Below, one piece after another: positions 8,596 to 18,218 of a stretch of 64,000 bases of DNA. The translations under genes were made by a program, and so were the position numbers. The DNA comes from Planococcus halotolerans (GTDB taxonomy: Bacteria; Bacillota; Bacilli; Bacillales_A; Planococcaceae). Every line of letters begins with the position of its first letter. Position 1 is the first letter of the stretch. The stretch is from NCBI RefSeq assembly GCF_003289955.1, contig NZ_QLZR01000008.1, positions 62,001 through 126,000 on the forward strand, given 5' to 3'. The notes beneath the pieces are model-generated. The model was not told the DNA's origin and ran no database searches. It saw nothing but the letters and a program-made list of their open reading frames with translations.

Positions 8596-9399
8596 TCATT
8601 TAGTGGATTTATTATAAAGTTTTTCATGATGCTTATGCAAGCCTGCGACACTGTGTGCGTCAGAACCGAATATTAACGGGATTCCCAATGATTCCGCGTA
8701 CGGAAGATAAGCTTGCGGCGGATAGGATTCCTGGCAGCCGGGTTTTGAGAAACCGGCGCTGTTCATATCAATCTCATATCCGGCAGCTGCGATGTGCCGG
8801 AACAGTTTTTCGATCCTTGCTGTGTCATCAATCTTCTCGCCATGGTCAAGCTGGAATTTGTGTATTAATGTCGGGTGGCCAATGCGCCGAGGCTTGTATT
8901 GGCCTAAATCAGCGGAAACCGATAATTCTACTGTATCGTAGTAGCAATCATATAAATCGGAAGTGGAGCCGGCAATACGAGCGGCATCCATAAATACATC
9001 TTTACTGAAATCAACGCAGATAAATTTATTGCCGAGTTTCAGAAAGTGAACTGACAGAATCGAATCGTCAAGCATCGGCCCGATTTCATCGAGAAAAAGA
9101 CGGGTTTCATTTTCGTAGCCTTCGATAAAATCCACTTCAAGACCGGTGCGGATTTTAATGTCTTTTTTATAGACTTCCTTTACCTTGTTTACGGCTTCCA
9201 GATAAGCTGATAATGTCGTAAAATCCATCCCACTGTCTTTATCAGGAGTTGTATCCTCGAAAGAAGAGGGGAGGGGAGCATGTTCTGTAAAACTGATATC
9301 TGTAAACCCGGAAATTAACGCCTTCTCCACATAGGCAGCCAATGTGTCTTTTGTGCCGTGAGGGCAATAAGGGGAATGGATGTGCGCATCTCTTTTCAT
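8596..9399 (-). CDS. hisJ: histidinol-phosphatase, PHP family
   Basis: HisJ dephosphorylates histidinol phosphate in the penultimate step of histidine synthesis. The 267-residue protein matches the B. subtilis HisJ length. PHP metal-binding motifs are present: RDAHIHSPYCPHG at the N-terminus, SFTEHAPLP, a central ILSVHFL segment and the C-terminal GSDAHSVAGLHKH. The ATG at 9399 is chosen over a TTG 18 nt upstream because the domain starts MKRDAHIH. The rest of the his pathway is not in the window, as in B. subtilis where hisJ is also detached and next to ezrA and the GAF gene. Confidence 0.92.
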   Translation of the reverse strand: MKRDAHIHSPYCPHGTKDTLAAYVEKALISGFTDISFTEHAPLPSSFEDTTPDKDSGMDFTTLSAYLEAVNKVKEVYKKDIKIRTGLEVDFIEGYENETRLFLDEIGPMLDDSILSVHFLKLGNKFICVDFSKDVFMDAARIAGSTSDLYDCYYDTVELSVSADLGQYKPRRIGHPTLIHKFQLDHGEKIDDTARIEKLFRHIAAAGYEIDMNSAGFSKPGCQESYPPQAYLPYAESLGIPLIFGSDAHSVAGLHKHHEKLYNKSTK

Positions 9400-9553
9400 A
9401 GAACGACCTGCTTTCAAATAAAATGAAAATTTTTCTCTGTTTTATTCAATTTTCGCGAACACAAGCACAAATTACATGTTAAAATAGGAGAATCTAGATA
9501 TTTCAATTACATAGAGCTGGAAATGTGATTTTGAACAGGGGGCTATATGACTT

Positions 9554-11257
9554 ATGGTGAAGTATATCATCATTGCGGTCATCATTCTATTAGCGGTAAT
9601 TATCGTCGGCTTTATGTTTCGTAAGAAGCATCACGCGGAAATTGAACGCTTAGAACAGTTAAAACTGCAAATACAAAATAAACCGATATTGGAAGAACTG
9701 ACAAAAGTGAAACAACTTAACATGAACGGCCAGACTGAGGAAATGTTTGAACGCTGGCGCGCCACATGGACTGAAGTGATGGATGTACATATTCCGCAGA
9801 TTGACGGCATGCTTTTCGATGCAGAAGATGCAGTGGACCGTTTCAACTTCGGGAAAGCGACTGCCTTCGAGAACAAAGCGGAGGAAAAAATCGATCAGGT
9901 CGACCGCCAGATGAACGAGATTCTGATTGAGCTGGAAGAACTGATCGGCAGTGACGAAAAGAACCGCAGTGAAATGGATCTCCTCAGAGACCAATACAGA
10001 CAAGCAAGAAAAAGCTTGTTGGCCCACCAGCATTCATATGGTGCCGCTGCCGGTCCGCTTGAGAAAAAGCTTGAAACGTTCACGCCGTTATTCGAAGAAT
10101 ATGATCAGTTGACGTCCGAAGGGAATTATTTGAAAGCCCGTGAAATCGTCATCAGCTTATCTGGTGAAGGCAAGCATATCTTCCGGTTGATTGAAGTCAT
10201 CCCACCCCTGCTTGCAGATATCCAATCAAAAATCCCTTCCTATATAAATGAACTCCGCAATGGAATTAGGGAGATGGAGTCACAAAGCTATTATCTGGAG
10301 CACCTGGAGATTACCAAACAGCTGGATGCAATGGAAATCGATCTCGCTGCTGCAAAAGAACAGGTGATCAATTTAAATATTGAAGAACCGAAAAATGCAG
10401 TGGAAGACATGAAAGCAAAAGTGGATTCCTATTATGAACTTCTGGAAAATGAAGTGGAAGCCAAGCATTATGTAGATCAGCATAAAGATGAAACTGCTGA
10501 GACACTTGAAAAAGTGACTGCCGATACACGGGAAATGTCTGATGAATGCGCGGTAGTGCAACAAAGTTATAAAATACCGGAGCAAGACGCGAAAATCCCT
10601 AAAACTTGCCTGGAAACTCTTGAAGAATTGCAAAAACGTTTTGATTTGCTCGAATCCCGGACAAATGAAGACCAATCCGCCTATTCAAGCCTTCAGCAGG
10701 AGTTGAGTGAAATCCGTGCCGAACTTGAAAGTGTCAATTCGACCCAAAACAGTTTTTCAGAATCACTGAAAAGCTTGCGGACAGATGAACATAAAGCCCG
10801 TGCAAGGCTCGAAGTTCTGAAAAGAAAGCTGCAGGAAACCGACAGGATGCTTCATAAAGCTAACACGCCGGGCATCCCTGAAGAAATGGATGTCAGACTC
10901 GAAGAAGCAGAAGAAAATCTGTTTGTAGCAATGCAAGGTTTGCAGGAAGTTCCTTTAAACATGAAGTTAGTGGATAATTACTTGGTGAAAGCCGAGCGGT
11001 CGATTGAAGAAGTAGAGGAAAAAGCGGTTGAGATGGTTGAAAATGTTCAACTGATCGAGCGCATTATCCAATACGGAAACCGTTACCGTAAAACAAATCC
11101 TCAGATGAACCAGAAGTTAATGGAAGCCGAGGAATCATTCCGACAGCTCCGTTACACAAAAGCGCTTGAAGAAGCTGCGACCGCAGTCGAAAACTTCGAA
11201 CCCGGATCCATGAAGCGGATTGAAGTGCTTGGCAAAGAAAGTGCTTGGAGAGTCTAG
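9554..11257 (+). CDS. ezrA: septation ring formation regulator EzrA
   Basis: EzrA is a membrane-anchored regulator of FtsZ ring formation at the division site. The 567-residue protein has a single N-terminal membrane segment (residues about 4-21, IIIAVIILLAVIIVGFMF) followed by basic residues and a long series of heptad-rich spectrin-like helical repeats, as the family requires. It is transcribed divergently from hisJ. Its stop codon is followed after 3 nt by a copy of the family A repeat, and only then by its terminator. Confidence 0.96.
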   Translation: MVKYIIIAVIILLAVIIVGFMFRKKHHAEIERLEQLKLQIQNKPILEELTKVKQLNMNGQTEEMFERWRATWTEVMDVHIPQIDGMLFDAEDAVDRFNFGKATAFENKAEEKIDQVDRQMNEILIELEELIGSDEKNRSEMDLLRDQYRQARKSLLAHQHSYGAAAGPLEKKLETFTPLFEEYDQLTSEGNYLKAREIVISLSGEGKHIFRLIEVIPPLLADIQSKIPSYINELRNGIREMESQSYYLEHLEITKQLDAMEIDLAAAKEQVINLNIEEPKNAVEDMKAKVDSYYELLENEVEAKHYVDQHKDETAETLEKVTADTREMSDECAVVQQSYKIPEQDAKIPKTCLETLEELQKRFDLLESRTNEDQSAYSSLQQELSEIRAELESVNSTQNSFSESLKSLRTDEHKARARLEVLKRKLQETDRMLHKANTPGIPEEMDVRLEEAEENLFVAMQGLQEVPLNMKLVDNYLVKAERSIEEVEEKAVEMVENVQLIERIIQYGNRYRKTNPQMNQKLMEAEESFRQLRYTKALEEAATAVENFEPGSMKRIEVLGKESAWRV

Positions 11258-11260
11258 AAA

Positions 11261-11382
11261 GAAAAGCGGAAACGGCCGCTCAGCTCCGACAAGCGTAAGA
11301 CGATTTGGCGAAGCGGCGTCTTTTCAGCCGCACAGCCAAAGTGGCTTACGACTCGAGGAGTTGGCCGTTGGAGTCTGGACAA
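11261..11382 (+). repeat. family A structured repeat, copy A1
   Basis: The element starts GAAAAGCGGAAACGGCCG 3 nt after the ezrA stop and ends GGAGTCTGGACA. The outer arms (AACGGCC..AGCTCC..GTAAG and CTTACGACTCGAGGAGTTGG) are imperfect inverted repeats, and an inner GGCGAAGCGGCG/GCCGC hairpin sits between them. Similar copies occur at 19962, 20091 and 60665. No protein is encoded. Confidence 0.85.
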
Positions 11383-11383
11383 A

Positions 11384-11408
11384 GAAAAGCAAAAGCGCCC
11401 GTTACTTA
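11384..11408 (+). repeat. truncated left end of a second family A repeat
   Basis: GAAAAGCAAAAGCGCCCGTT repeats the left end of the family A element immediately after copy A1, then diverges. It resembles the start of copy A3 (GAAAAGCGACAGCGCCCGTT). Confidence 0.6.
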
Positions 11409-11438
11409 ACACTGCGAAACAGTGCCAACAAAAAAATT

Positions 11439-11475
11439 AAAACCACCAGCCCCCATGCTGGTGGTTTTCTTTTCG
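11439..11475 (+). terminator. ezrA terminator
   Basis: AAAACCACCAGC and GCTGGTGGTTTT form a perfect stem with a CCCCAT loop, followed by CTTTT. Confidence 0.88.
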
Positions 11476-11486
11476 GAGGTGATCAT

Positions 11487-12590
11487 GTGATTTATTTGGA
11501 TAACAGTGCAACTACCAAACCCAAAAAAGAAGTACTGGAAACTTTCATGAAAGCCAGTGAGCATTATTATGGAAATCCTGCTTCACTTCATAAAATAGGC
11601 AATGATGCTGAAAATCTGCTTGAATCGGCGCGCAAACAAATTGCGCAAATTTTGCATATGGACCATATTGTTTTCACATCCGGCGGCACAGAATCGAATA
11701 ATATGGCAATTGTCGGGACAGCAGAAGCTTATGCACATCGTGGACGCCATATCATTTCGTCAAACAGCGAACACGCTTCCGTATTGAAATCACTGGACGA
11801 ACTTGAAAGAAGAGGTTTTGAAATTACGAGGCTGCCCATCAACAATTCAGGGCACATCGAGTTGGAAGATCTGAAGAACAAGCTGAGAGACGATACGATT
11901 CTCGTAACGCTGATGCATGTAAACAATGAAACCGGAGCCGTTAATCCGATTGCAGAAGTCAAAAAAATCCTGAACGGAACACGAACTTTCCTTCACACGG
12001 ATGCGGTCCAAAGCATAGGCAAGCTTCCTTTGGATCCTGCTTATATGCCGGACTTGCTGACTCTGTCAGCTCATAAATTGCACGGATTGAAAGGCAGCGG
12101 CATTCTGGCATTCAACTCTGTTCAGCCTGAAGCGATTATAGTGGGCGGCGGACAGGAATCAGGCTACCGGAGCGGCACAGTTCCAGTGCCTCTAGCAGCG
12201 GCAATGGCTAAAACTCTCCGGATAACCCAGCCAAACCCTGAGTTCACTGAGTGGAATAAAACATTAAGGGAGTTTTTCAGCTCTTTTGATGATATTATGG
12301 TCATCAGCCCGGAAAACGCTGCATCACACATATTATCCGTTGCGATGAAAGGTGTTAAAGGGGAAATTCTGGTATCAGGGCTCCAGGAAGAGTCAATTAT
12401 CGTTTCCACATCGAGTGCCTGTTCATCAAAAAATAAAAAAACAAGCCATGTAATAGAAGCTTTGAATATATCGCCTGCATATAGAGATGGCGTAATACGC
12501 ATCAGTTTTGGTGCATTTACAAACCAGCAGGACATCACTGATTTTCAGCAGGCATTCAAAAAGGTCCACGGGATTATCAAAGGAGTTTAA
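11487..12590 (+). CDS. nifZ: cysteine desulfurase (NifS/IscS family) partner of ThiI
   Basis: The enzyme takes sulfur from cysteine and, by family knowledge of this gene pair, passes it to ThiI for 4-thiouridine formation. The 367-residue protein shows the PLP lysine in SAHKLHGLKG, the N-terminal YLDNSATTKP and the catalytic cysteine loop STSSACSS. The true start is the GTG at 11487 with GGAGGT 6 nt upstream; a much longer reading frame upstream merely runs through repeat and terminator sequence. The next gene, thiI, starts 4 nt after its stop, so they form an operon as in B. subtilis nifZ-thiI. Confidence 0.94.
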   Translation: MIYLDNSATTKPKKEVLETFMKASEHYYGNPASLHKIGNDAENLLESARKQIAQILHMDHIVFTSGGTESNNMAIVGTAEAYAHRGRHIISSNSEHASVLKSLDELERRGFEITRLPINNSGHIELEDLKNKLRDDTILVTLMHVNNETGAVNPIAEVKKILNGTRTFLHTDAVQSIGKLPLDPAYMPDLLTLSAHKLHGLKGSGILAFNSVQPEAIIVGGGQESGYRSGTVPVPLAAAMAKTLRITQPNPEFTEWNKTLREFFSSFDDIMVISPENAASHILSVAMKGVKGEILVSGLQEESIIVSTSSACSSKNKKTSHVIEALNISPAYRDGVIRISFGAFTNQQDITDFQQAFKKVHGIIKGV

Positions 12591-12594
12591 CACA

Positions 12595-13797
12595 ATGAAG
12601 ACTAATCAAATACTCGTCAGATACGGCGAGCTATCAACAAAAGGGAAAAACAGAAGTTCATTCATCGGCCGTCTGCGGGATAATATCCATCATACATTCA
12701 GCGATCTTGGAAAACTGCAGATCAAAGCGGAACGCGACCGCATGTTCATCAATTCAGACAGCGAAGAAGATATGGAAAAAGTGATTGCAAGATTGCCCAA
12801 AGTTTTCGGCATCCAGTCATTCAGTCCTGTCACTGAAACAGAATTGTCGCTTGAGGAGATGCAAACGGCTGCGGTTGCTTTGGTCGGCAAAATGGAGTTG
12901 CAAGGGAAAAGCTTTAAAGTTTCAGTTAGAAGGGCAAATAAAGACTTCGAACTCCAAAAGCCGGAAATTCTCCATGGCATCGGGTCGCATGTACTGCGGG
13001 CATATCCTGAACTTTCCGTTCAAATGAAGAATCCGGATATCGAGTTGAAAGTGGAAATCCGTGACAAAGCAGCATATATGACTGCAGAAGTGATTAAAGG
13101 TGCAGGCGGTTTGCCTATTGGAGCCGGCGGCAAAGCTTTGCTTATGCTGTCGGGTGGACTTGACAGTCCGGTTGCCGGCTATCATATGCTGAAAAGGGGT
13201 GTCCGTCTGGAATTGATCCATTTCTTCAGCCCTCCATTCACAAATGAACGAGCAAAAGAAAAAGTGTTTGATCTGGCTGAGAAGCTGAGTGAATTCGGAT
13301 CTTCCGTAAATCTGCATATCATTCCGTTTACAAAGCTTCAGCAGGAAGTCCATAAACAAGTGCCTGACAATATCACCATGACCTCAACCCGCCGCATGAT
13401 GATGCGCGTTGCCGATAAAGTACTTGAAGCTACGGATTCAAAAGCGATCATAACCGGTGAGAGCCTGGGGCAAGTTGCAAGCCAGACGCTCGAGAGCCTA
13501 TACGCGATCAATGCTGTTACAAATACACCGGTTCTGCGTCCGCTGATTTCATCAGATAAGCTGGAAATCATTGAAACAGCCATGCAAATCGGTACACACG
13601 ATATTTCGATCCGGCCATATGAAGATTGCTGTACCATTTTCACACCGGCAAATCCGAAAACAAAACCGAAGCTGGATAAAGTGGAATATTACGAAGGATT
13701 TGTGGCTTTCGAAGAGTTGATCCAGGAAGCAGTGGATGAACGCGAAATTATTAAATTCCCGAGACCGAAAAAAGATGAATTTGAAGATATTCTTTAA
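12595..13797 (+). CDS. thiI: tRNA 4-thiouridine sulfurtransferase ThiI
   Basis: ThiI adenylates and thiolates uridine 8 of tRNA. The 400-residue protein has the N-terminal ferredoxin-like and THUMP regions (about 1-165), the PP-loop ATPase motif LMLSGGLDSPVAGY near residue 187, and a conserved CCTIFTP segment. It lacks the C-terminal rhodanese domain of the E. coli enzyme, which is normal for Firmicutes and explains its pairing with the dedicated desulfurase upstream. AGGAG before the ATG overlaps the end of the preceding gene. Confidence 0.96.
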   Translation: MKTNQILVRYGELSTKGKNRSSFIGRLRDNIHHTFSDLGKLQIKAERDRMFINSDSEEDMEKVIARLPKVFGIQSFSPVTETELSLEEMQTAAVALVGKMELQGKSFKVSVRRANKDFELQKPEILHGIGSHVLRAYPELSVQMKNPDIELKVEIRDKAAYMTAEVIKGAGGLPIGAGGKALLMLSGGLDSPVAGYHMLKRGVRLELIHFFSPPFTNERAKEKVFDLAEKLSEFGSSVNLHIIPFTKLQQEVHKQVPDNITMTSTRRMMMRVADKVLEATDSKAIITGESLGQVASQTLESLYAINAVTNTPVLRPLISSDKLEIIETAMQIGTHDISIRPYEDCCTIFTPANPKTKPKLDKVEYYEGFVAFEELIQEAVDEREIIKFPRPKKDEFEDIL

Positions 13798-13826
13798 AGG
13801 CTGCCGCGTGCAGCCTTTTATTTTTG
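13796..13826 (+). terminator. nifZ-thiI operon terminator
   Basis: AAAGGCTGC and GCAGCCTTTT pair across CGCGT directly at the thiI stop, followed by a T-rich tract. Confidence 0.85.
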
Positions 13827-13902
13827 GTTAATTATTTTGAATAATAAAATTATTGCGGTACAATAATAACCGTATAAGCAAATTGTTCAAGGGGGTATCA
13901 AC

Positions 13903-15474
13903 ATGAACCGGGAAACATTATTGGCACCAAGAAATTATAATTTAGTGGATGAAATTGAAAAGTTTGCAGACGGAAGCGGAAAAATGGCACTTGTCTGGGA
14001 AAATGACAAAGGCGAGTCCCGAGAATTCACCTATGATGAATTAATGGCAGCGGCCAATAAAGCGGCCAACAGTTTTGAGAAGGCTGGCCTTAACAAAGGT
14101 GATGTGGTGCTTGTCATGGTACCGAGACTGATAGAAGCATATATTACATATATTGGCGCGTTGAAAGCCGGGCTGATAGTTATACCAAGTTCAGAAATGC
14201 TGCGGGCAAAAGATATTTCCTACAGACTGAACCATAGTGCCGCAAAAGCTGTGGTCGCTTATGAACCGTTCATGGACCAATTCAGTGAAGTCCCTGAAAT
14301 GGACCAGACGGTGAAATTCGTCATCGGCAATTCGGTCGATTCCTGGATTTCATTGACACAGGAAATGGAAAATGCTTCTGACAAGTACGAAAAAGCGGCA
14401 ACACATAATGACGATATGGCTTTTTTATCCTATACATCAGGCACTACCGGCAACCCTAAAGGTGCAGTGCACAGCCATGGATGGGCCTATGCTCACCTTC
14501 GCACTTCCGCCGAGCACTGGCTTGGGGCCAAGGAAGGCGATCTTGTCTGGGCAACCGCCAGCCCAGGTTGGCAAAAATGGATCTGGAGTCCTTTCCTGGC
14601 TACTTTGGGCAGTGGAGCTACCGGATATGTTTATAACGGGAAGTTCGATCCAGAAACGTATTTGCAGATTCTCGAAAGACAAAAAATCAACGTGCTTTGC
14701 TGTACACCAACAGAGTACCGCTTAATGGCGAAGCAGAAAAATCTTGCTGATTTCGATTTATCATCACTTCACAGCGCCGTGTCTGCAGGGGAGCCGTTGA
14801 ATGCAGAAGTCATCAATGTATTCAAGGAACATTTCGGGCTGGAAGTCAGAGATGGCTACGGACAGACTGAAAATACACTGCTTGTCGGTGTGATGAAAGG
14901 AATGGAAATCCGAATCGGCTCGATGGGCAAGCCTACGCCGGGCAATAAAGTGGAAATCATCGATGAATTCGGAAATCCATGTCCGTCAGGGGAAGTCGGA
15001 GATATTGCGGTCCATGCCGAAACGCCGGCTTTGTTCAAAGGGTATTTCAATGATGATGAACGGACAAAAATGCAATTCCGCGGAGATTATTATGTCACAG
15101 GAGATAAAGCTTCAAAAGATGACGATGGTTATTTCTGGTTTGAAGGCCGGGGAGATGACATTATTATATCTTCAGGCTACACAATCGGACCGTTTGAAGT
15201 CGAAGACGCATTGGTGAAACATCCTAAAGTACAGGAATGTGCTGTAGTCGGTTCGCCGGATGAAATTCGCGGCACTGTAGTAAAAGCTTTCGTAGTTTTG
15301 GTTGAAGGGGCAGAGCCTTCAGAAGAGCTGGTGATGGAATTGCAGAACCATGTCAAGGAATTGACAGCTCCGTATAAATACCCAAGATCTGTAGAGTTTT
15401 TGGAAGAATTGCCGAAAACCGCGTCTGGAAAGATTCGCCGTGTTGAACTGCGCCAAAAGGAAATGAATAAGTAA
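13903..15474 (+). CDS. acyl-CoA synthetase, AMP-forming (acetyl-CoA synthetase-like)
   Basis: This 523-residue ANL-superfamily enzyme activates a carboxylic acid to its CoA thioester through an acyl-adenylate. The P-loop-like motif YTSGTTGNPKG is near residue 178, GYGQTEN near 323, the hinge and core motif TGDKASKDDDGYFWFEGRGDDII near 400, and the C-terminal lysine motif PKTASGKIRR near 506. The substrate (acetate, propionate or medium chain acid) cannot be read from sequence. GGGGGT precedes the ATG. B. subtilis has a comparable acyl-CoA synthetase gene in this neighbourhood. Confidence 0.88.
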   Translation: MNRETLLAPRNYNLVDEIEKFADGSGKMALVWENDKGESREFTYDELMAAANKAANSFEKAGLNKGDVVLVMVPRLIEAYITYIGALKAGLIVIPSSEMLRAKDISYRLNHSAAKAVVAYEPFMDQFSEVPEMDQTVKFVIGNSVDSWISLTQEMENASDKYEKAATHNDDMAFLSYTSGTTGNPKGAVHSHGWAYAHLRTSAEHWLGAKEGDLVWATASPGWQKWIWSPFLATLGSGATGYVYNGKFDPETYLQILERQKINVLCCTPTEYRLMAKQKNLADFDLSSLHSAVSAGEPLNAEVINVFKEHFGLEVRDGYGQTENTLLVGVMKGMEIRIGSMGKPTPGNKVEIIDEFGNPCPSGEVGDIAVHAETPALFKGYFNDDERTKMQFRGDYYVTGDKASKDDDGYFWFEGRGDDIIISSGYTIGPFEVEDALVKHPKVQECAVVGSPDEIRGTVVKAFVVLVEGAEPSEELVMELQNHVKELTAPYKYPRSVEFLEELPKTASGKIRRVELRQKEMNK

Positions 15475-15479
15475 AGCGA

Positions 15480-15509
15480 GGCAGCGGGAACAATCCTGCT
15501 GCTTTTTTT
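15480..15509 (+). terminator. terminator after the acyl-CoA synthetase gene
   Basis: GGCAGCGGG and CCTGCTGC form an imperfect stem followed by seven T. Confidence 0.7.
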
Positions 15510-15589
15510 ATTGCCTTAGCTCAGCTTGAAGCCTATAATTGAATAATATTTCGATATTGAAAATAAATTAAGAATGGTGATAAATATAA

Positions 15590-16525
15590 ATGGCTGATGA
15601 GAAAAAAGGAATTATCTATACGATTTTGACATACGCGATGTGGGGAGTCCTTCCGATCTATTGGAAGCAGCTTGGGCATGTTCCGAGTGATGAAATCCTG
15701 GCAGCGCGAATTTTTTGGGCATTCTGGGTAACTGTGGCTTTCATCTTTCTGATAGGCGGTCATAAACAACTTTTTGCCGACCTTAAAAGCCTTTGGAGAT
15801 CAAAAAAAGCTTTTTTTACATTGATGCTTGCTTCTTATTTGATAACACTGAACTGGTTCCTTTACATATTCGCTGTAACCAATGACCGGATTGTGGAAAC
15901 CAGCATGGCTTACTATATCAATCCATTGGTGTCGATGCTGCTGGGTGTTTTCTTCCTGAAAGAAAAATTGACGCCGGCCATTAAAATCGCCTTTATCCTG
16001 GCGGCTATCGGTGTTGGGATTCTCACCATTTCCTATGGCGCATTTCCTTGGATGGCGCTGGGAATGGCGTTCAGTTTCGCTTTTTATGGTCTGATCAAAA
16101 AAACCATCAAACTGAATGCACTCCGAGGACTGGCACTGGAAACATTGTTCGTGCTGCCTGTGGCAACCGCATTTTATATTTACTTATTCGCAATCGATAG
16201 AGCCGCTTTTACCACGGTGAACATTGAAACGGATGGATTACTGATTTTGAGTGGAGCCGTCACTGCCTTGCCATTGGTCCTGTTTGCAACTGGAGCACCT
16301 TTGATCCCGATGTACATGATCGGGTTCCTGCAGTATATTGCTCCGACGATGATGCTTATTATTGGCGTATTAATGTACGGAGAAGAATTCAACCGGACCA
16401 GTTTAATTTCTTTTTCATTCATTTGGGTGGCGCTGATTTTATTCACAGCATCCAAAGTGTCGGAAGCTCGAAAAATCCGGCGGGAAAAAGTTCGGAATCC
16501 GATTGCCTACAGTAAAAAACAATGA
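15590..16525 (+). CDS. rarD: RarD-type EamA/DMT transporter
   Basis: The 311-residue protein is highly hydrophobic with about ten predicted membrane segments in two EamA halves. The N-terminal KGIIYTILTYAMWGVLPIYWKQLGHVPSDEILAARIFWAF is the typical RarD beginning, and NWFLYIFAVTNDRIVETSMAYYINPLVSMLLGVFFL is the family's conserved core. RarD proteins are drug/metabolite exporters of uncertain substrate; resistance to chloramphenicol has been attributed to the E. coli member. It stands alone with a GGTGAT ribosome binding site. Confidence 0.9.
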   Translation: MADEKKGIIYTILTYAMWGVLPIYWKQLGHVPSDEILAARIFWAFWVTVAFIFLIGGHKQLFADLKSLWRSKKAFFTLMLASYLITLNWFLYIFAVTNDRIVETSMAYYINPLVSMLLGVFFLKEKLTPAIKIAFILAAIGVGILTISYGAFPWMALGMAFSFAFYGLIKKTIKLNALRGLALETLFVLPVATAFYIYLFAIDRAAFTTVNIETDGLLILSGAVTALPLVLFATGAPLIPMYMIGFLQYIAPTMMLIIGVLMYGEEFNRTSLISFSFIWVALILFTASKVSEARKIRREKVRNPIAYSKKQ

Positions 16526-16579
16526 AACATTTCTGAGATTCAAACGTATATTTACCAGAGAAATAAAGGAGGAATTTTT

Positions 16580-17593
16580 ATGAATTCAAAAAGGTGGATC
16601 GCGCTTGTTGTTGCTGCTGCGGTACTAGTGGTGTCTTTACTGGTCAATTCAGTATTTACGTTGTTCCAAAGTGATTTTGCCAGCGATTTTGATGAACTGA
16701 TGGCGACTGAGACAAATAAATTTGAAGAAACGGTCATCGAACAGGGCAGTGCCAATTCGCGCATTGCTGTATTGGAAGTTGATGGTGCCATTCAGGATAC
16801 AGGAGAGGCTTCTCCGCTATTTGGAACTGCCGGCTACAACCATGAATTTTTTATGGGACAGCTGGAACAAATCAAAGAAGATGACAGCATCAAGGCAGTT
16901 ATGCTGAAAATCAATTCACCAGGAGGCGGTGTGGTGGAGTCAGCTGAAATCTATGACAAAATCACAGAAATCCAGGAAGAAACCGGGAAACCATTTTATG
17001 TATCTATGGAAGCGATGGCAGCTTCAGGCGGATATTACATCGCTGCACCGGCCGATAAAATTTTTGTAAATAAAGAAACACTGACCGGTTCGATTGGTGT
17101 CATCATGCAAAGTGTCAATTACGGTGAGCTTGCTGAACGGTATGGTGTGGATTTTGTAACGATCAAATCCGGTCCATATAAGGACATCATGAGTCCAACA
17201 CGTGATATGACTAATGAAGAACGCGAACTGTTGCAGGAAATGCTGGATGATTCGTATCAAAGCTTCGTGGATATCATAGTTGAAGGCCGTGATATGCCGG
17301 AAGAAGAAGTCCGCGCTGTTGCCGACGGACGCATTATGAACGGACGCCAGGCGGTGGAAGCGAATCTTGCTGATGACTTTGGCTATGAAGAAGATGTAAT
17401 TGCAGGATTGCGGAATGATTTCGATTTAGCGGATGCTCAAGTTTTCAAATATGGAGTATCTCAAAGCTGGGCTTCTTTGCTTAATGTGAAAGTTCAATCG
17501 CTGTTCGGAAACGATATCGAAACTCAGATGCTGGCGAAGCTGATGACTGAATACAGTTCACCTCGCATGATGTATCTGTATGGTGATAAATAA
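16580..17593 (+). CDS. sppA: signal peptide peptidase SppA, S49 family
   Basis: SppA is a membrane-anchored serine protease that degrades residual signal peptides. The 337-residue protein has one N-terminal membrane segment (about residues 6-27) and an S49 core: LKINSPGGGVVES, the nucleophile serine in EAMAASGGYYIAA, and the general-base lysine in TIKSGPYKDIMSP. This matches the short, single-domain Gram-positive SppA. AAGGAGG precedes the ATG. The RDD gene follows after 12 nt, so the two form an operon, as sppA-yteJ in B. subtilis. Confidence 0.96.
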   Translation: MNSKRWIALVVAAAVLVVSLLVNSVFTLFQSDFASDFDELMATETNKFEETVIEQGSANSRIAVLEVDGAIQDTGEASPLFGTAGYNHEFFMGQLEQIKEDDSIKAVMLKINSPGGGVVESAEIYDKITEIQEETGKPFYVSMEAMAASGGYYIAAPADKIFVNKETLTGSIGVIMQSVNYGELAERYGVDFVTIKSGPYKDIMSPTRDMTNEERELLQEMLDDSYQSFVDIIVEGRDMPEEEVRAVADGRIMNGRQAVEANLADDFGYEEDVIAGLRNDFDLADAQVFKYGVSQSWASLLNVKVQSLFGNDIETQMLAKLMTEYSSPRMMYLYGDK

Positions 17594-17605
17594 GGAGGGG
17601 CGATT

Positions 17606-18184
17606 ATGGCAGACAATATTAATTCTGAAAAACCGGCACATATTAATGACGGGATTCCTCAAGCAGGTCAAAGGCAATATGAAGAAGTGTTGTTCTATGA
17701 ACGCAAGCCTGCCGGTTTCTGGATCCGTTTCTGGGCTTATCTGATCGATCTCCTTGTTATTTCGGCTGTTACATCCATTCTATTGAAACCGGTATTTGCG
17801 CTTCTCGGCCTTTCCATGCAATCGTCCAATTGGTATGCGCCTTTTGCTATTTTGTCGGCAATTCTGTTTTACACGTATTTTGTGTTAATGACGAAATTTT
17901 TTGGTCAGACAATCGGCAAGATGATTTTCGGGATCAGAGTAGTATCTCTAAAGAAGGATTCACTCGACTGGGGTACCTTGCTGTTCCGGGAATGGATCGG
18001 TAGATTCATATCAGTTACCATTCTTCCTCTTTATTTCATCGTCGGGTTTACATCGTTGAAACAGGGAGTCCATGATTTCTTTGCTGATACGACTGTGGTG
18101 CATGAACAATCCTACCGAAAACGCAAGATGATGCAGAAAGTCTCGAGTAATGGGTCTGGGTTGCAAGAAGAGAGCGCCTTTTAG
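17606..18184 (+). CDS. yteJ: RDD-family membrane protein (SppA partner, YteJ type)
   Basis: The 192-residue protein has a soluble N-terminus of about 35 residues and an RDD domain with three to four membrane helices; the signature arginine-aspartate pair is seen in GFWIRFWAYLIDLLV and later in KMIFGIRVV and LLFREWIGRF. In B. subtilis the equivalent gene sits behind sppA and encodes an inhibitor of SppA; that role is inferred here from synteny. An AAGGAGG site overlaps the sppA stop region, so translation is probably coupled. Confidence 0.85.
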   Translation: MADNINSEKPAHINDGIPQAGQRQYEEVLFYERKPAGFWIRFWAYLIDLLVISAVTSILLKPVFALLGLSMQSSNWYAPFAILSAILFYTYFVLMTKFFGQTIGKMIFGIRVVSLKKDSLDWGTLLFREWIGRFISVTILPLYFIVGFTSLKQGVHDFFADTTVVHEQSYRKRKMMQKVSSNGSGLQEESAF

Positions 18185-18218
18185 TATGATGATAGTAATC
18201 TGAAAGGGAGGCGTTTGA

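Noticed and set aside
11220-11486. N-terminal extension of the cysteine desulfurase
   Set aside because: The extra residues translate the end of ezrA, a family A repeat and a terminator. The GTG at 11487 has a proper ribosome binding site.
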